Assembly: GCF_001553625.1 (NCBI RefSeq)
Contig: NZ_CP014230.1
Span: 992,001-1,056,000 of the forward strand
From: Desulfomicrobium orale DSM 12838
GTDB taxonomy: Bacteria; Desulfobacterota; Desulfovibrionia; Desulfovibrionales; Desulfomicrobiaceae
Direction of reading: 5' to 3'
DNA length: 64,000 nt
Shown here: positions 25,450 through 36,993 of the stretch, in pieces
How positions within the stretch are numbered: position 1 is the stretch's first letter
Layout of the letters: each line of letters starts with the position of its first letter
Made by a program: the position numbers and the translations under genes
The notes under the pieces: generated by a model
Told to the model about the DNA's origin: nothing
The model's input: only the letters and a program-made list of their open reading frames with translations
Database searches by the model: none

Positions 25450-26129
25450 CTATATCCCCATCAGTATCCCGAGAAGCAGCGCCAGTCCCGCCGTAATCTG
25501 CGCCTTATGGATACGCAGAGACAATATTGCTCCGGTACAGGCGGCGGCCCACAGAAAGGGCCAGGTGGGCTGGAAGCCTGCCCCGAGCCAGAAGCCCACC
25601 GTTTTGAGTATCAGAAGCGGCGGCAGAACACACAGCAGAAAAAGTCCGGAATACAGCAGAAAAAGTTCTGCGAGAGCCCGGCGGGTCAATGTCTGCGGTG
25701 TCATGGAATGGACCGGGTGACGGCGGTTCCATGAAATGACCGCATTGTAACTCAGGTTCTGGCGTTTCCGGTAGAGTTGCTCCAGCCATGCACCAAAATA
25801 AGCCAGAGGGAGGGAGCAGACGATAGCCAGAGTGATGATGCGCATGTCCGCTTCCGGCAGGCATGCCGCGATGGTCAGCACGATGCTCAGGGCCAGAAGA
25901 CTTTGCGGCGGGATGAATGTCCCGGCGGGGAACAGATCCAGCCAAAGCAGCTCGAAGAAGATTCCGGCGCCCAGAGCTGGCTGGATTTGCCAGGTGAAAA
26001 GAGCCCACAGGGCGGCCGCGAAAAGGGGGCGGTGTACGAAGCCCAGATCAAAGGCGAAGCGGGTCAGGGAAAGGAGGGCAAAAAAAAACCGCTGCCCGAC
26101 AAAACGAGAATATCGTGTGTTGTAATCAT
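25450..26129 (-). pseudogene. mannose/sorbose-type PTS IIC component, frameshifted at a T9 tract
   Basis: The membrane permease subunit of a mannose-family phosphotransferase system. The natural start is the ATG at 26129, in an ATGA overlap with the IIB stop. The first 16 codons (MITTHDILVLSGSGFF) run into nine T residues (26080-26088 on the complement) and then stop. One extra T would join them to a long hydrophobic frame (FALLSLTRFAFDLGFVHRPL to LLLGILMGI at 25450), giving about 226 residues with several helices. Either phase variation or slippage at the tract, a base-calling error, or true decay explains this. The IIC call rests on order and hydrophobicity. Confidence 0.65.
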
Positions 26130-26593
26130 AGAGCCGTCACCTTGGGCGTGGCGGTAGGCACACAGCGGAAATCGATCTCCACGCCCTGATTCGTGAAGTA
26201 TTGCAGACAGTTCCTGTCATCCTGGCTGAGCGCGATATGCTCGCAGATCTGCTCCTTGCCCGGCCCGTAATGCAGATTGCCGAGGTTCAGCACCTGAAAT
26301 ACCGCTCCGGCCAGGTACGCGGCCCTGGCGTCGGCACAGTCGGCGAACAGGACCAGTACATGCTCGTCGGGAGAAGAAATCCGGGTGCGGCGCAACGTAT
26401 CGGCCGTATCGGAAACCGGACAGCACAGAAACGTGATGTCGCTCGGCACCGCCAGACTCATGATTTCCCGGCGCAGTTCGTCTCCGGCCAGTTCGTTGTT
26501 GGCGACCATCAGGATTCTGGCCCGGAGATAGGGCAGCCAGGCGGCGATGACCTGTCCATGCACCAGACGGTTGTCAATGCGGAACCATTCCAT
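26126..26593 (-). CDS. mannose/sorbose-type PTS IIB component
   Basis: A 155-residue cytoplasmic phosphocarrier that passes phosphate from IIA to the sugar. The phosphorylated histidine sits in IDNRLVHGQVIAAWLP (about residue 12), the classic IIB(Man) signature. LNLGNLHYGPG near 104 is also family-typical. Stop and start overlaps link it to IIA (3 bp gap) and IIC (ATGA). The sugar is unknown. In Desulfovibrio this cluster sits beside rapZ and ptsN and may work in regulation as much as transport. Confidence 0.88.
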   Translation of the reverse strand: MEWFRIDNRLVHGQVIAAWLPYLRARILMVANNELAGDELRREIMSLAVPSDITFLCCPVSDTADTLRRTRISSPDEHVLVLFADCADARAAYLAGAVFQVLNLGNLHYGPGKEQICEHIALSQDDRNCLQYFTNQGVEIDFRCVPTATPKVTAL

Positions 26594-26596
26594 GGC

Positions 26597-27004
26597 CTAG
26601 CTCTCCACTTTGCGGGAAAGCACTTCTCCGGCCACCACGATACCCTGAATGCCCGCATTTTTGGCTTCCAGGGCCAGTTGGGCGAGATCCTGCTCGCGCA
26701 TGCCCAGAATCCGGAGCAGCATGGGCAGGTTCACGCCCGTCAGCACATCGACTTTTCCCTCCTGCAACAGGGACAGGCTGATATTCGACGGCGTGCCTCC
26801 GAACATGTCCGTCAGGATGATCACTCCGTTTCCGGAATCCATCTTTTTCACGGTGCTCTTCAGTTGTCCCAGAACACCGCCCACATCCACCGCGCCTTCC
26901 ACGGCCACATGCGCACACTGTTCCTGAGGACCCAGGATGGTCTGGGCCGCTTCGAGCAGATATTTACCGAACTGTCCGTGGGTCACCACAATCACGCCGA
27001 CCAT
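26597..27004 (-). CDS. mannose-type PTS IIA component
   Basis: A 135-residue IIA domain. The start at 27004 follows AGGAGG; MVGVIVVTHGQFGKYLLEAA includes the phosphorylated histidine at residue 9. ILTDMFGGTPSNIS near 66 and the closing helices match IIA(Man). It receives phosphate from HPr and passes it to the adjacent IIB. It is located 11 bp downstream of rapZ. Confidence 0.9.
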   Translation of the reverse strand: MVGVIVVTHGQFGKYLLEAAQTILGPQEQCAHVAVEGAVDVGGVLGQLKSTVKKMDSGNGVIILTDMFGGTPSNISLSLLQEGKVDVLTGVNLPMLLRILGMREQDLAQLALEAKNAGIQGIVVAGEVLSRKVES

Positions 27005-27015
27005 TATTCCTCCTG

Positions 27016-27900
27016 TCACCCCAGGCTGAAATGACGATGTTCCACTGTCACCGCATAGTCCCGGCTGCGCAGATGGGCGAGAACAGCCTCCGTCACGGCT
27101 ACGGAGCGGTGGCGGCCGCCCGTGCAGCCGAAGGCCATGGTCAGCCGGTATCGCCCCTCGGACGAGTACAGCGGCAGAGTGAAATCCAGAAACTCCAGGA
27201 GCCGCCGCAGGTATTCCCGCCCCGGCTCCTGATCCAGCACAAATTGCGCGATGGGTTCGTCCTTACCGGACATGGGGCGCAGTGCTTCGTCAAAATAGGG
27301 ATTGGGCAGAAAGCGCAGATCCATGACCATGTCCGCTTCGGCCGGAACGCCGTATTTGAAGCCGAAGGAAATGAGATGCACGCGCATGCCCTGATTGCGG
27401 GAGGTCAGGTTGCGCCATTTCTTCTGGATCACCCGGCGCAGATCGTGGATGGAATGATCCGATGTGTCCACCACCAGATCGGCCTGAGCGCGAATGGGAC
27501 GCAGGATTTCCCGCTCCCTGCCGAGGGCCGTTTCCAATCCTGACACGTCGGCCAGGGGGTGCGGGCGGCGGGTGGTCGCGTAGCGGCGCAGCAGGGTCTG
27601 GTCCGAAGCGTCCAGAAAAATCAGGGCCGGGTGGACGGAGAATTTTTCCATGTCCTTCAGCGCTTCCCGCCATTGCCCGGCGAAGTCGGCCTGGCGCAGG
27701 TCCATGCCCAGGGCAAGGCCGGAATATTCCTTGGCCATGGACTGCAGAAAAAATTCCACAAGAGCCGGGGCCATGCGCACCGGCAGCCCGTCCACGCAGA
27801 AAAAGCCCATGTCCTCGAAGACATCCAGAGCCGTGCTTTTCCCGGAGCCGGACATGCCGGACACGATGACCACGTTTTTTTGTTCAGGCACGGACAGCAT
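27016..27900 (-). CDS. rapZ: RapZ, nucleotide-binding RNase adapter protein
   Basis: A 294-residue RapZ/YvcJ protein with a Walker A motif (VSGMSGSGKSTALDVFED about 13-30), a DASDQTLLRRY segment (about 98), and the C-terminal RNA/ligand-binding part with FGFKYGVPAEADMVMDLRFL (about 178) and FGCTGGRHRSVAVTE (about 260). In enterobacteria it targets GlmZ to RNase E and senses glucosamine 6-phosphate. In this lineage only the family assignment is safe. Its place after ptsN matches the rpoN-hpf-ptsN-rapZ order of proteobacteria. Confidence 0.93.
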   Translation of the reverse strand: MLSVPEQKNVVIVSGMSGSGKSTALDVFEDMGFFCVDGLPVRMAPALVEFFLQSMAKEYSGLALGMDLRQADFAGQWREALKDMEKFSVHPALIFLDASDQTLLRRYATTRRPHPLADVSGLETALGREREILRPIRAQADLVVDTSDHSIHDLRRVIQKKWRNLTSRNQGMRVHLISFGFKYGVPAEADMVMDLRFLPNPYFDEALRPMSGKDEPIAQFVLDQEPGREYLRRLLEFLDFTLPLYSSEGRYRLTMAFGCTGGRHRSVAVTEAVLAHLRSRDYAVTVEHRHFSLG

Positions 27901-27912
27901 GACGTTTCTCCG

Positions 27913-28362
27913 CTACACGGTCTGCAGCAGTTCCCACAGGCCTCCTTCGTCCGGAGCGGCAAGGAAGGCTTGGCGGAAGGCTTCTTCCTTGAGGCGGCGG
28001 GAGATGGCGGCCAGAAGCTTCAGATGCAGGCCGGCCACATTGGCCGGGGCCAGAACCATGAAAAATATGAACGCGGGTTCGCGGTCCAGACTGGCGAAGT
28101 CCACGCCGCTTCGGCTGCGGCCCACCACGACAAACACTTCCTCCAGACAGCCCATCTTGCCGTGAGGAATGGCAATGCCGTCCCCGATGCCGGTAGTGCC
28201 GAGTGTCTCCCTGTCCATCAGGACCCCGGCCGCGCGTTCGAGGTCGAGGCCGGGAGCCCTGTGCACCAGCGGGGAAACGAGTTCGGCCAGAACCTCTGAT
28301 TTGGTCCTGGCCGAAAGGTCGGAGATGATCAGATCCCTGTGCAGATAATCCGCAAGCTTCAT
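27913..28362 (-). CDS. ptsN: nitrogen-regulatory PTS IIA component
   Basis: A 149-residue EIIA(Ntr)/fructose-type IIA domain. The phosphorylated histidine is in GDGIAIPHGKMG (about 60-70), with the start MKLADYLHRDLIISDL typical of PtsN. It regulates rather than transports: the phosphorylation state affects potassium transport and sigma-54 functions in other proteobacteria. It lies between hpf and rapZ in the conserved rpoN block. Confidence 0.92.
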   Translation of the reverse strand: MKLADYLHRDLIISDLSARTKSEVLAELVSPLVHRAPGLDLERAAGVLMDRETLGTTGIGDGIAIPHGKMGCLEEVFVVVGRSRSGVDFASLDREPAFIFFMVLAPANVAGLHLKLLAAISRRLKEEAFRQAFLAAPDEGGLWELLQTV

Positions 28363-28365
28363 TCC

Positions 28366-28905
28366 CTATACCCCGGGGTCGATAAGGCCGAAACCGCCGC
28401 CCTTGCGCCGGTAGATGACGTTGACCCGCTCATTTTCCGCATTCAGGAACACCAGAAATTCGTCATCCGTGTTTTCCAGCTGCATGGCGGCTTCTTCCTC
28501 CACCATGGGTTTGGGCGAGTAGCGGTCCATTCGCTGAATATCGGGTCTGGCCCGGTCGCCCCGGTCCTCGTCGAAGCCGGCGGCATCCATGCGTGCGGAA
28601 TCGGTGCCCCTGCGTCTGGACTTGTCCTTGTCGCGGATTTTGCGCATCTGGGCTTCGAGCTTGTCCCAGACCATGTCCACAGTGGAGTACATGTCCCCGC
28701 TGTCTTCCCGGGCGGAAATATGCACGTTCCTGCCCGTCAGCACCACGTCGGCGATGTGCCGGAATTTTTCCACTTCGAGGTTGACCTGCAACTCGGCGTT
28801 TTCGGTTCCGGTCATGAATTTACCCAGCTTGCCGAAGCGGTCCCTGGCGTATTTCCGAAGGTGGTCGGATGGATCGAAGTTCTTGAAATTGAAGGTAATT
28901 TCCAT
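28366..28905 (-). CDS. hpf: ribosome hibernation promoting factor, long form
   Basis: A 179-residue long HPF. The N-terminal domain (MEITFNFKNFDPSDHLRKYA) binds the 30S A/P sites. The C-terminal domain (KPMVEEEAAMQLENTDDEFL to VIYRRKGGGFGLIDP) mediates 100S dimer formation. The ATG at 28905 is preceded by AGGAGAGTTCTT. The length shows the long form used outside gamma-proteobacteria. It follows rpoN directly. Confidence 0.93.
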   Translation of the reverse strand: MEITFNFKNFDPSDHLRKYARDRFGKLGKFMTGTENAELQVNLEVEKFRHIADVVLTGRNVHISAREDSGDMYSTVDMVWDKLEAQMRKIRDKDKSRRRGTDSARMDAAGFDEDRGDRARPDIQRMDRYSPKPMVEEEAAMQLENTDDEFLVFLNAENERVNVIYRRKGGGFGLIDPGV

Positions 28906-28965
28906 AAGAACTCTCCTGCTGAGTCGGGGATATCCCTCGCGTCCGGACTCCACGGGCGAAAGGGT

Positions 28966-30396
28966 TTAAAAAATCTGTCTGCGCTTGGAGGACGATTCGA
29001 TGCCAAGTACCGCCCGGTATTTGGCCACGGTCCGCCGGGCAATGTTCACATCCAGCTTTTCTTTCAATACGGCCGCGATCTTTTCGTCGCTGTAAGGCTT
29101 TCTGGGATTTTCCTCGCTGACCATCTTCTTGATGACGGCCCGGATGGATTCCGAGCCGACCTGGGTGCCGTCATCCATTTCCAGAGCGGAGTTGAAGAAG
29201 AATTTCAACTCGAAAATGCCGTGGGGGGTGGCTACATATTTGTTGGTCGTGATCCGGCTCACGGTGGATTCGTGCACCTCGATATCGTCGGCGACATCCT
29301 TCAGAATAAGCGGCTTGAGTCTGGTCACTCCATGCTCGAAAAAATCGAGCTGGAAGCGGATGATGCTTTCAACCACCTTGTACAGGGTTTTCTGCCTCTG
29401 GTGCAAGCTCTTCATCAGCCACATGGCCGAACGCATCTTGTCGTGCAGATATTCCCGCTCCGCCCCCTTGGCCGTCAGGTTCATGTCCTCCATGTAGTAG
29501 GGACTGAGCTGAAGGCGGGGCAGGCCGTCGTCATTCATGACAATGACGAAATCATTTTCGTATTCGTACACAAAAACGTCGGGGCTGACATAGACCGTGC
29601 TTTCGCTGCCGTAACTGGCCCCCGGCAGGGGATCCAGAGACTGGATGATGTCCAGATAGACTTTCAGATCCTCCAGCTGGATTCGAAATTTACGCAGCAG
29701 GGGTTTGTAGCGGCGTTTTTCAATATCTTCCAGATGGTCGCCCACCAGAGAGAGTAAGATAGGATCATCATGTTCCTGTACGTCCAGCTGCACCAGCAGA
29801 CATTCTCTGGGGGAACGCGCGGCCACTCCCACGGGATCGAAACGCTGAATGTGATACAGGACGGCTTCCACCTGGGCCGGAGAAAATCCGTTTTCGGCGG
29901 CAATCTCCTCGGCAGAGGCCTCCAGGTAGCCCTGAGAGTCCAGGTTGCCGATGATGGCTTCGCCAATGGCCTTTTCTTCCTCGGTGATATTGGACAGCCG
30001 AAGCTGCCACAGGAGGTGTCCTTCCAGAGACGGTTTGCCCGCGAGCCGGGCCTCGTAGGAGGTCATTTCCTCGAGAGCTTCCGTCTCCTTGAACTGCGCC
30101 TGTTTGGCGGTGCTGGAAAAATCGCCCAGATAGTTTTCCCAGTCCGCGTTGTGGACAAGGTCCGCTTCTTCAAAAGTGAACTCCCGTGGATCGTCGCCTG
30201 CCGAATCCGGAATTTCCGCCTCTTCGGAGATCTCCCTGGGAGCCTCTTCGAGCATGGGGTTTTCCAGCATTTCCTGCTGTACGGCTTCCAGCAGTTCAAA
30301 ACGCGACAGTTGCAGCAGTTTGATGGCCTGCTGCAACTGGGGCGTCATGACCAGCTGCTGGGTCAGCTTGAGATTCTGACGGAGTTCAAGACCCAT
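28966..30396 (-). CDS. rpoN: RNA polymerase sigma-54 factor
   Basis: The 476-residue sigma-54. Region I is glutamine/leucine rich (LRQNLKLTQQLVMTPQLQQA), the acidic region II spans about 50-90, and the core-binding domain follows. The C-terminal RpoN box near 450 reads ARRTVAKYRAVLGI, which contacts the -24 element. It serves the -24/-12 promoter seen before zraP. It is followed by hpf, ptsN and rapZ and preceded by lptB, the order usual in proteobacteria. Confidence 0.96.
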   Translation of the reverse strand: MGLELRQNLKLTQQLVMTPQLQQAIKLLQLSRFELLEAVQQEMLENPMLEEAPREISEEAEIPDSAGDDPREFTFEEADLVHNADWENYLGDFSSTAKQAQFKETEALEEMTSYEARLAGKPSLEGHLLWQLRLSNITEEEKAIGEAIIGNLDSQGYLEASAEEIAAENGFSPAQVEAVLYHIQRFDPVGVAARSPRECLLVQLDVQEHDDPILLSLVGDHLEDIEKRRYKPLLRKFRIQLEDLKVYLDIIQSLDPLPGASYGSESTVYVSPDVFVYEYENDFVIVMNDDGLPRLQLSPYYMEDMNLTAKGAEREYLHDKMRSAMWLMKSLHQRQKTLYKVVESIIRFQLDFFEHGVTRLKPLILKDVADDIEVHESTVSRITTNKYVATPHGIFELKFFFNSALEMDDGTQVGSESIRAVIKKMVSEENPRKPYSDEKIAAVLKEKLDVNIARRTVAKYRAVLGIESSSKRRQIF

Positions 30397-30509
30397 ATTC
30401 GTACATTTTCACCTTACCGTGCATAGCCGGTTTACATGAAATTATCCTCAATGAATCTGCCACAGAACGCGGGCTCTGGCAATCTTCGGGAATTTTGGAA
30501 AAGACTTTT

Positions 30510-31232
30510 TCACAGGGAAAAGCCCTCGCCCAGGTACACTTTGCGCGCTCTGGAATCGTCCACAATCTCTCTTGGGGTTCCGGACAGAATGATCTGGCCG
30601 TCGTAGACCAGATAGGCCCGGTCGCAGATCTGCAGGGTTTCCCGAACATTGTGGTCGGAAATGAGCACGCCGATGCCCCGTTCCCGCAGTCCCTGGATGA
30701 TGAGCTGGATATCGTCCACGGCCAGAGGGTCTATGCCGGCGAAAGGTTCATCCAGCAAAATGAACTTGGGATTCTGGATAAGGGCCCGGGCGATCTCCAG
30801 CCTTCGCCGTTCTCCTCCCGAGAGATAGGCCGCCGGCTGATTCTCTAGCCTGGTGATGCCCAGTTCCTCCAGCAATCTGTCCGCGGCTCGCTTCTGATCG
30901 GCTGGGGACAGGCCGGAGTATTCCAGAATGATCTGCAGGTTCTGGCGTACGGTCAGCTTGCGGAAAATGGAGCTTTCCTGAGGCAGATAGCTCATGCCCT
31001 GGCGGGCGCGTCTGTGCAGGGGCCAGCGGGTGATGTCCAGTCCGTCCAGCACGACCTGTCCACGCGTAGGTCGTATGATCCCGGCCAGCATGTAGAAGGT
31101 GGTTGTTTTTCCCGCACCGTTGGGGCCAAGAAGGCCCAGTACCTCACCCTGGCGGACCTCAAGCCGGATGTCGCGGACCACATCCCGGGTTCCGTAACGC
31201 TTGGCCAGATCCAGTCCGGTCAGGCAACTCAC
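30510..31232 (-). CDS. lptB: LPS export ABC transporter ATP-binding protein
   Basis: A 240-residue cytoplasmic ATPase that drives lipopolysaccharide extraction with LptFG. It has Walker A GPNGAGKTTTFYML (about 37), signature LSGGERRRLEIARAL (about 137) and Walker B FILLDEPFAGIDPLAV (about 157). GPNGAGKTT plus YLPQESSIFRKLTV is the LptB pattern. It overlaps lptA by 4 bp. LptFG are not in this window. Confidence 0.95.
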   Translation of the reverse strand: MSCLTGLDLAKRYGTRDVVRDIRLEVRQGEVLGLLGPNGAGKTTTFYMLAGIIRPTRGQVVLDGLDITRWPLHRRARQGMSYLPQESSIFRKLTVRQNLQIILEYSGLSPADQKRAADRLLEELGITRLENQPAAYLSGGERRRLEIARALIQNPKFILLDEPFAGIDPLAVDDIQLIIQGLRERGIGVLISDHNVRETLQICDRAYLVYDGQIILSGTPREIVDDSRARKVYLGEGFSL

Positions 31233-31744
31233 CGCTTGCCCCCGGGCTTGTTGTCGGGGGTGATGAAAATAGCTTCCACCCGTTTTTTCCCCCCGATGAC
31301 CTCGCTGCGGTTCTCCTCGATGTAGAGCTTGATCACTTCGCCCTGGATGGTGTTCGGTCCTTCCCGCAGCACGGGATCGCCCTCCAGAGTCAGCAGATCG
31401 GATTTGGCTTCGTAGGTGGCCTTGCCGCAGGTGCCAGACCTGTCCCTGTCGGCCTTGATGCGCACATTGCCTTGGGCCACGATCCTTTTGATGGAGGATT
31501 GCTGGTCCATGACGGGCTGCTTGTTTGCGGGGGGCGACGATGCGGATTTTTCCAGCAGTACCGTCAGCGTGTCGGACCAGAGTTCAATGTCTTCACGGAT
31601 GACATGTACCGCCCCGGAAAAGACCACCTGATCGTTCTTCTGGGAATACCGCATGGAGTCAGAAGTGATCTTGACCGGCACGGACCGGGCGGCCAGGGCC
31701 GGGCAGGAAAGGCCGACAAACAGAAGCAGAAGGAAAATGCGCAT
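31229..31744 (-). CDS. lptA: LPS transport periplasmic protein LptA (OstA-like)
   Basis: A 171-residue periplasmic bridge protein. Signal peptide MRIFLLLLFVGLSCPALA, then a beta-jellyroll OstA domain (PVKITSDSMRYSQKNDQVVFSGAVHV near 23) with regular TYEAKSDLLTLEGDPVLREG repeats. It links LptC at the inner membrane to LptDE at the outer membrane. The position between lptC and lptB supports the call, because LptA sequences are poorly conserved. Confidence 0.88.
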   Translation of the reverse strand: MRIFLLLLFVGLSCPALAARSVPVKITSDSMRYSQKNDQVVFSGAVHVIREDIELWSDTLTVLLEKSASSPPANKQPVMDQQSSIKRIVAQGNVRIKADRDRSGTCGKATYEAKSDLLTLEGDPVLREGPNTIQGEVIKLYIEENRSEVIGGKKRVEAIFITPDNKPGGKR

Positions 31745-31759
31745 AGACCATCCGTTTTT

Positions 31760-32293
31760 TCAGTTCAGAAGCATCCGGACATTGCCTGTGGCCAGAATTT
31801 CATCGGATTCCAGAAAATAAGTCATGGCGTCGGACCGGACCTGCATGTTCCGCCCGGCCAGGTCCACGCCGCCGGCCATGGCCAGCTTCCGTTCCGCGCC
31901 GAGATAATCCAGCGTTTCCGCGTGCATCAGGTATTCGCCGCGCGTGGCATTTACGCCGTCCCACATCCGGGCCCTGTCTTCCTTTTGCCAGACCTGCCCC
32001 TTTGGAGCCGCGACCTGTACGGGAATGTCCTCGTCTTCGCCCCAGTAGGTGATCACGGGGGCGTTCAGGCTCAGTTCCTTTCCGGCATCGGCGTAGTCGG
32101 CTCCGGCGGCACGGAGGCTCCAGAGCTTTCTGCCGTCCCTGCCCTGGCTCAGCTCCACTCCTTCCAGACTCAGTTCCACGTCCAGCTTTCCGGCGGCGTC
32201 CGGACTCGGGCGTTCGGGCCATACATATTTGCCGAGGATGCCCAGGCCTGCGAGCAGCAGGACGGCGGCCAGCACGGCGGCAAGGCGCTTCAC
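31760..32293 (-). CDS. lptC: LPS export protein LptC
   Basis: A 177-residue bitopic inner-membrane protein. One N-terminal helix (LAAVLAAVLLLAGLGILGKYV) is followed by a periplasmic jellyroll (ELSLEGVELSQGRDGRKLW, then LDYLGAERKLAMAGGVDLAG). I start it at the GTG overlapping the kdsC stop (GTGA), with GGGAG upstream. An earlier GTG 21 bases upstream is possible. It completes the kdsC-lptC-lptA-lptB order. Confidence 0.85.
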   Translation of the reverse strand: MKRLAAVLAAVLLLAGLGILGKYVWPERPSPDAAGKLDVELSLEGVELSQGRDGRKLWSLRAAGADYADAGKELSLNAPVITYWGEDEDIPVQVAAPKGQVWQKEDRARMWDGVNATRGEYLMHAETLDYLGAERKLAMAGGVDLAGRNMQVRSDAMTYFLESDEILATGNVRMLLN

Positions 32294-32803
32294 GCCTGGG
32301 TCCACTCCCGCCACAGGGATTCCAGTCTGCCCTGGGCCTCCAGAATGAATTCCAGGGCCTCGCGCACAGCCCCCTGCCCGCCGCGAGCCGTCGACGTCCA
32401 GGCTGCGAGGCGCAGGATTTCCGGTCTGGCGTTGGCCACGGCCATGGGCAGTCCCACCAGGGACATGGGTGCCGCGTCCACCCAGTCATCGCCGATATAG
32501 GCCGCATGTTGAAGGGGAATGCCTGAATTTTCCGAGATCTGGCGCAGGAAGGGAGCCTTGCGATGCTGGCCGGGATAATAATGCCGGATGCCGAGCTCCG
32601 CCACCCGGCCGGCCACGGCCGGAGAATCGAGCCCGGTGATGACGGCGAATTCGAGCCCGGCCCGTGCGGCCATCTTGATGCCGAGCCCGTCCTGCACGTT
32701 GAAGCGCTTCATCACGCCGCCCGTGGAATCGTAGTACAGGCCGCCGTCCGTCAGCACGCCGTCCACGTCCAGCACCACGAGGCGCACGTTTCTGGCAGCG
32801 TGT

Positions 32804-32814
<11 letters not shown>
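32290..32814 (-). CDS. kdsC: 3-deoxy-manno-octulosonate-8-phosphatase
   Basis: A 174-residue C0-type HAD phosphatase that removes phosphate from KDO-8-phosphate. The catalytic motif is [17 protein letters not shown] (about 13), followed by [12 protein letters not shown] (motif II) and [12 protein letters not shown] (motif IV, about 117). It overlaps kdsA by 11 bp and lptC by 4 bp, forming a KDO/LPS operon. Confidence 0.94.
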
Positions 32815-35252
<2,438 letters not shown>

Positions 35253-35483
35253 CGCGGTCCCATCCGGCTGAAAGTTTGTCTGCCGTTTGTTGGTAAAACA
35301 AATGGGGCTCCTTCCCGGCCGCCCCATCTCGTATACTATGCCGCGAGCATTTCTGGCAACGGATGTGCCGCTTGTCAAGGGATGGCCAAGGACGGCGAGG
35401 ATTGGAGAATTTTCGGGCTTGCGCCTGCCATGACCGGCCTGTAGTGATTGCCCCGATTGAGAAATGTGGTCGCGGAGGGATTG

Positions 35484-36293
35484 ATGGCGAACGTGAAGAC
35501 CCTGGTGGTCACCGGCCATGGGACGAATTGCGAGCGGGAATGCGCTTTTGCCGCGGATCAGGCCGGTTCGGACCAGACCGTCATTGCGCATTTTTCCGAC
35601 CTGACCTCGGACAGAATCTGCCTGGCCGACTACAACTTCCTGATTCTGCCCGGAGGCTTCCTTGACGGCGACGATCTTGGCTCGGCCCAGGCCGCGGCGC
35701 TGCGCTGGCGGCATATACGCACCCGCCGGGGTGCTCCGCTGATGGACGAATTGCGCCGCTTTCTGGACGGAGGCGGACTGATTCTGGGCATCTGCAACGG
35801 TTTCCAGCTGCTGGTGAAGCTTGGGCTTCTGCCCGCTCTGGGCGGCGCATATTTCACCCGTCAGGTATCCTTGAGCCACAACGACTCCGCCAGATACGAG
35901 GACCGCTGGGTCACCTTGAAAATAAATTCCGCTTCGCCCTGCGTGTTCACCAGGGGGCTCGATTATCTGTATGTCCCCGTGCGCCACGGCGAAGGCAAGC
36001 TGGTCCCCGGCGATGAGACTATTCTGGACCGCCTGCGGGAGGAAAATCTCATTACCCTGCAATACGTTGACCCGCAGACGAAAGAAGTGACGCAGGCGTA
36101 TCCGGCCAATCCCAACGGCTCTCCGCTGGGCATTGCGGGGCTGACTGATCCTTCGGGACGGATTCTGGGGCTCATGCCGCACCCGGAAGCGTACACGCAT
36201 CCGACCAACCATCCCCGGTGGACCAGGGGAGAAACCTCCGTTCTGGGCACGGCCCTGCTTCAGGGCGGAGTGGATTATCTGCGCGGCAGATGA
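35484..36293 (+). CDS. purQ: phosphoribosylformylglycinamidine synthase, glutamine amidotransferase subunit (PurQ-like)
   Basis: A 269-residue class I glutaminase that supplies ammonia for FGAM synthesis in purine biosynthesis. It begins [19 protein letters not shown]. The oxyanion and nucleophile segments are [13 protein letters not shown] (about 55) and [18 protein letters not shown] with the catalytic cysteine (about 105). HPEAY near the end supplies the catalytic histidine and glutamate. GGAGGGA precedes the ATG. It is longer than the small PurQ of Bacillus and matches the form seen in Desulfovibrio. It diverges from pyrG over 230 bases. Confidence 0.86.
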   Translation: MANVKTLVVTGHGTNCERECAFAADQAGSDQTVIAHFSDLTSDRICLADYNFLILPGGFLDGDDLGSAQAAALRWRHIRTRRGAPLMDELRRFLDGGGLILGICNGFQLLVKLGLLPALGGAYFTRQVSLSHNDSARYEDRWVTLKINSASPCVFTRGLDYLYVPVRHGEGKLVPGDETILDRLREENLITLQYVDPQTKEVTQAYPANPNGSPLGIAGLTDPSGRILGLMPHPEAYTHPTNHPRWTRGETSVLGTALLQGGVDYLRGR

Positions 36294-36323
36294 GCGGGGC
36301 GCGGGAGCGTTGACAGGGACGGT

Positions 36324-36851
36324 ATGACTTTCTATCAATCGTCTCCGCCTGCCGGGCCGGAAGCGCATCTGACCTGGGAACCGTTCATGCACGAAGCCTT
36401 GCGTCTTGCGGATATGGCGGAGCAACGCGGGGATATCCCCGTGGGTGCGGTAGTGGTGGACGCCTTCGGACGCGTTCTGGGCAGGGGAGAAAACCGGACT
36501 ATCCACGGGACCGACCCCACCGCCCACGCTGAAATCCTGGCTTTGCGCGATGCCTGCGCCAGAGCGGGCAACCACCGTCTGCCGGGCATGGTTCTGGTGG
36601 CGACTCTGGAGCCCTGCATCATGTGCGTGGGGGCCGTCATTCAGGCCCGGCTGGCTGGAGTGGTTTACGCCGCCCGGGATCCCAAGGCGGGGTGCCTGGA
36701 AAGCTGTCTGGAAGGAGCGTCCCTGCCGTGGAGCAATCATCATTTCTGGATTTTCGGCGGGGTGCTGCGGGATGAATGCAGCGCCAGACTGAGCGGATTT
36801 TTTCAGCGGCGCCGTGAGGAAAAACGTCTTTTCAAACATGCGGAGAGGTAG
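36324..36851 (+). CDS. tadA: tRNA-specific adenosine deaminase
   Basis: A 175-residue zinc deaminase that makes inosine at the wobble position of tRNA-Arg(ACG). [10 protein letters not shown] (about 69) holds the zinc histidine and catalytic glutamate, and [10 protein letters not shown] (about 94) the two zinc cysteines. An N-terminal extension of about 18 residues precedes the usual start, and a later ATG is possible. Its last 10 bases, including the stop, are also the first bases of tRNA-Ser. Confidence 0.92.
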   Translation: MTFYQSSPPAGPEAHLTWEPFMHEALRLADMAEQRGDIPVGAVVVDAFGRVLGRGENRTIHGTDPTAHAEILALRDACARAGNHRLPGMVLVATLEPCIMCVGAVIQARLAGVVYAARDPKAGCLESCLEGASLPWSNHHFWIFGGVLRDECSARLSGFFQRRREEKRLFKHAER

Positions 36852-36937
36852 CGAAGTCCGGTCGTAACGCGCCCGACTCGAAATCGGGTTACGGACTCAT
36901 AATCCGTACGTGGGTTCGAATCCCACCCTCTCCGCCA
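36842..36937 (+). tRNA. tRNA-Ser (anticodon CGA)
   Basis: Acceptor GGAGAGG pairs with CCTCTCC, discriminator G, and CCA is encoded. D arm GCG...CGC; anticodon arm CCCGA-CTCGAAA-TCGGG with anticodon CGA, reading UCG. The long variable arm (TACGGA / TCCGTA) is typical of serine tRNAs, and the T arm is GTGGG-TTCGAAT-CCCAC. The 5' end overlaps the tadA stop codon. The folate/ABC island begins just downstream. Confidence 0.95.
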
Positions 36938-36949
36938 TTTCTTGCCGAC

Positions 36950-36993
36950 AAAGTCCGGAGCGCGTCGAAAACTGCCGCGCTTCGGACTTTTTT
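36950..36993 (+). terminator. intrinsic terminator after tRNA-Ser
   Basis: The stem AAAGTCCGGAGCGCG / CGCGCTTCGGACTTT has one mismatch and is followed by TTT. It lies 12 bases past the tRNA 3' end. Confidence 0.8.
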
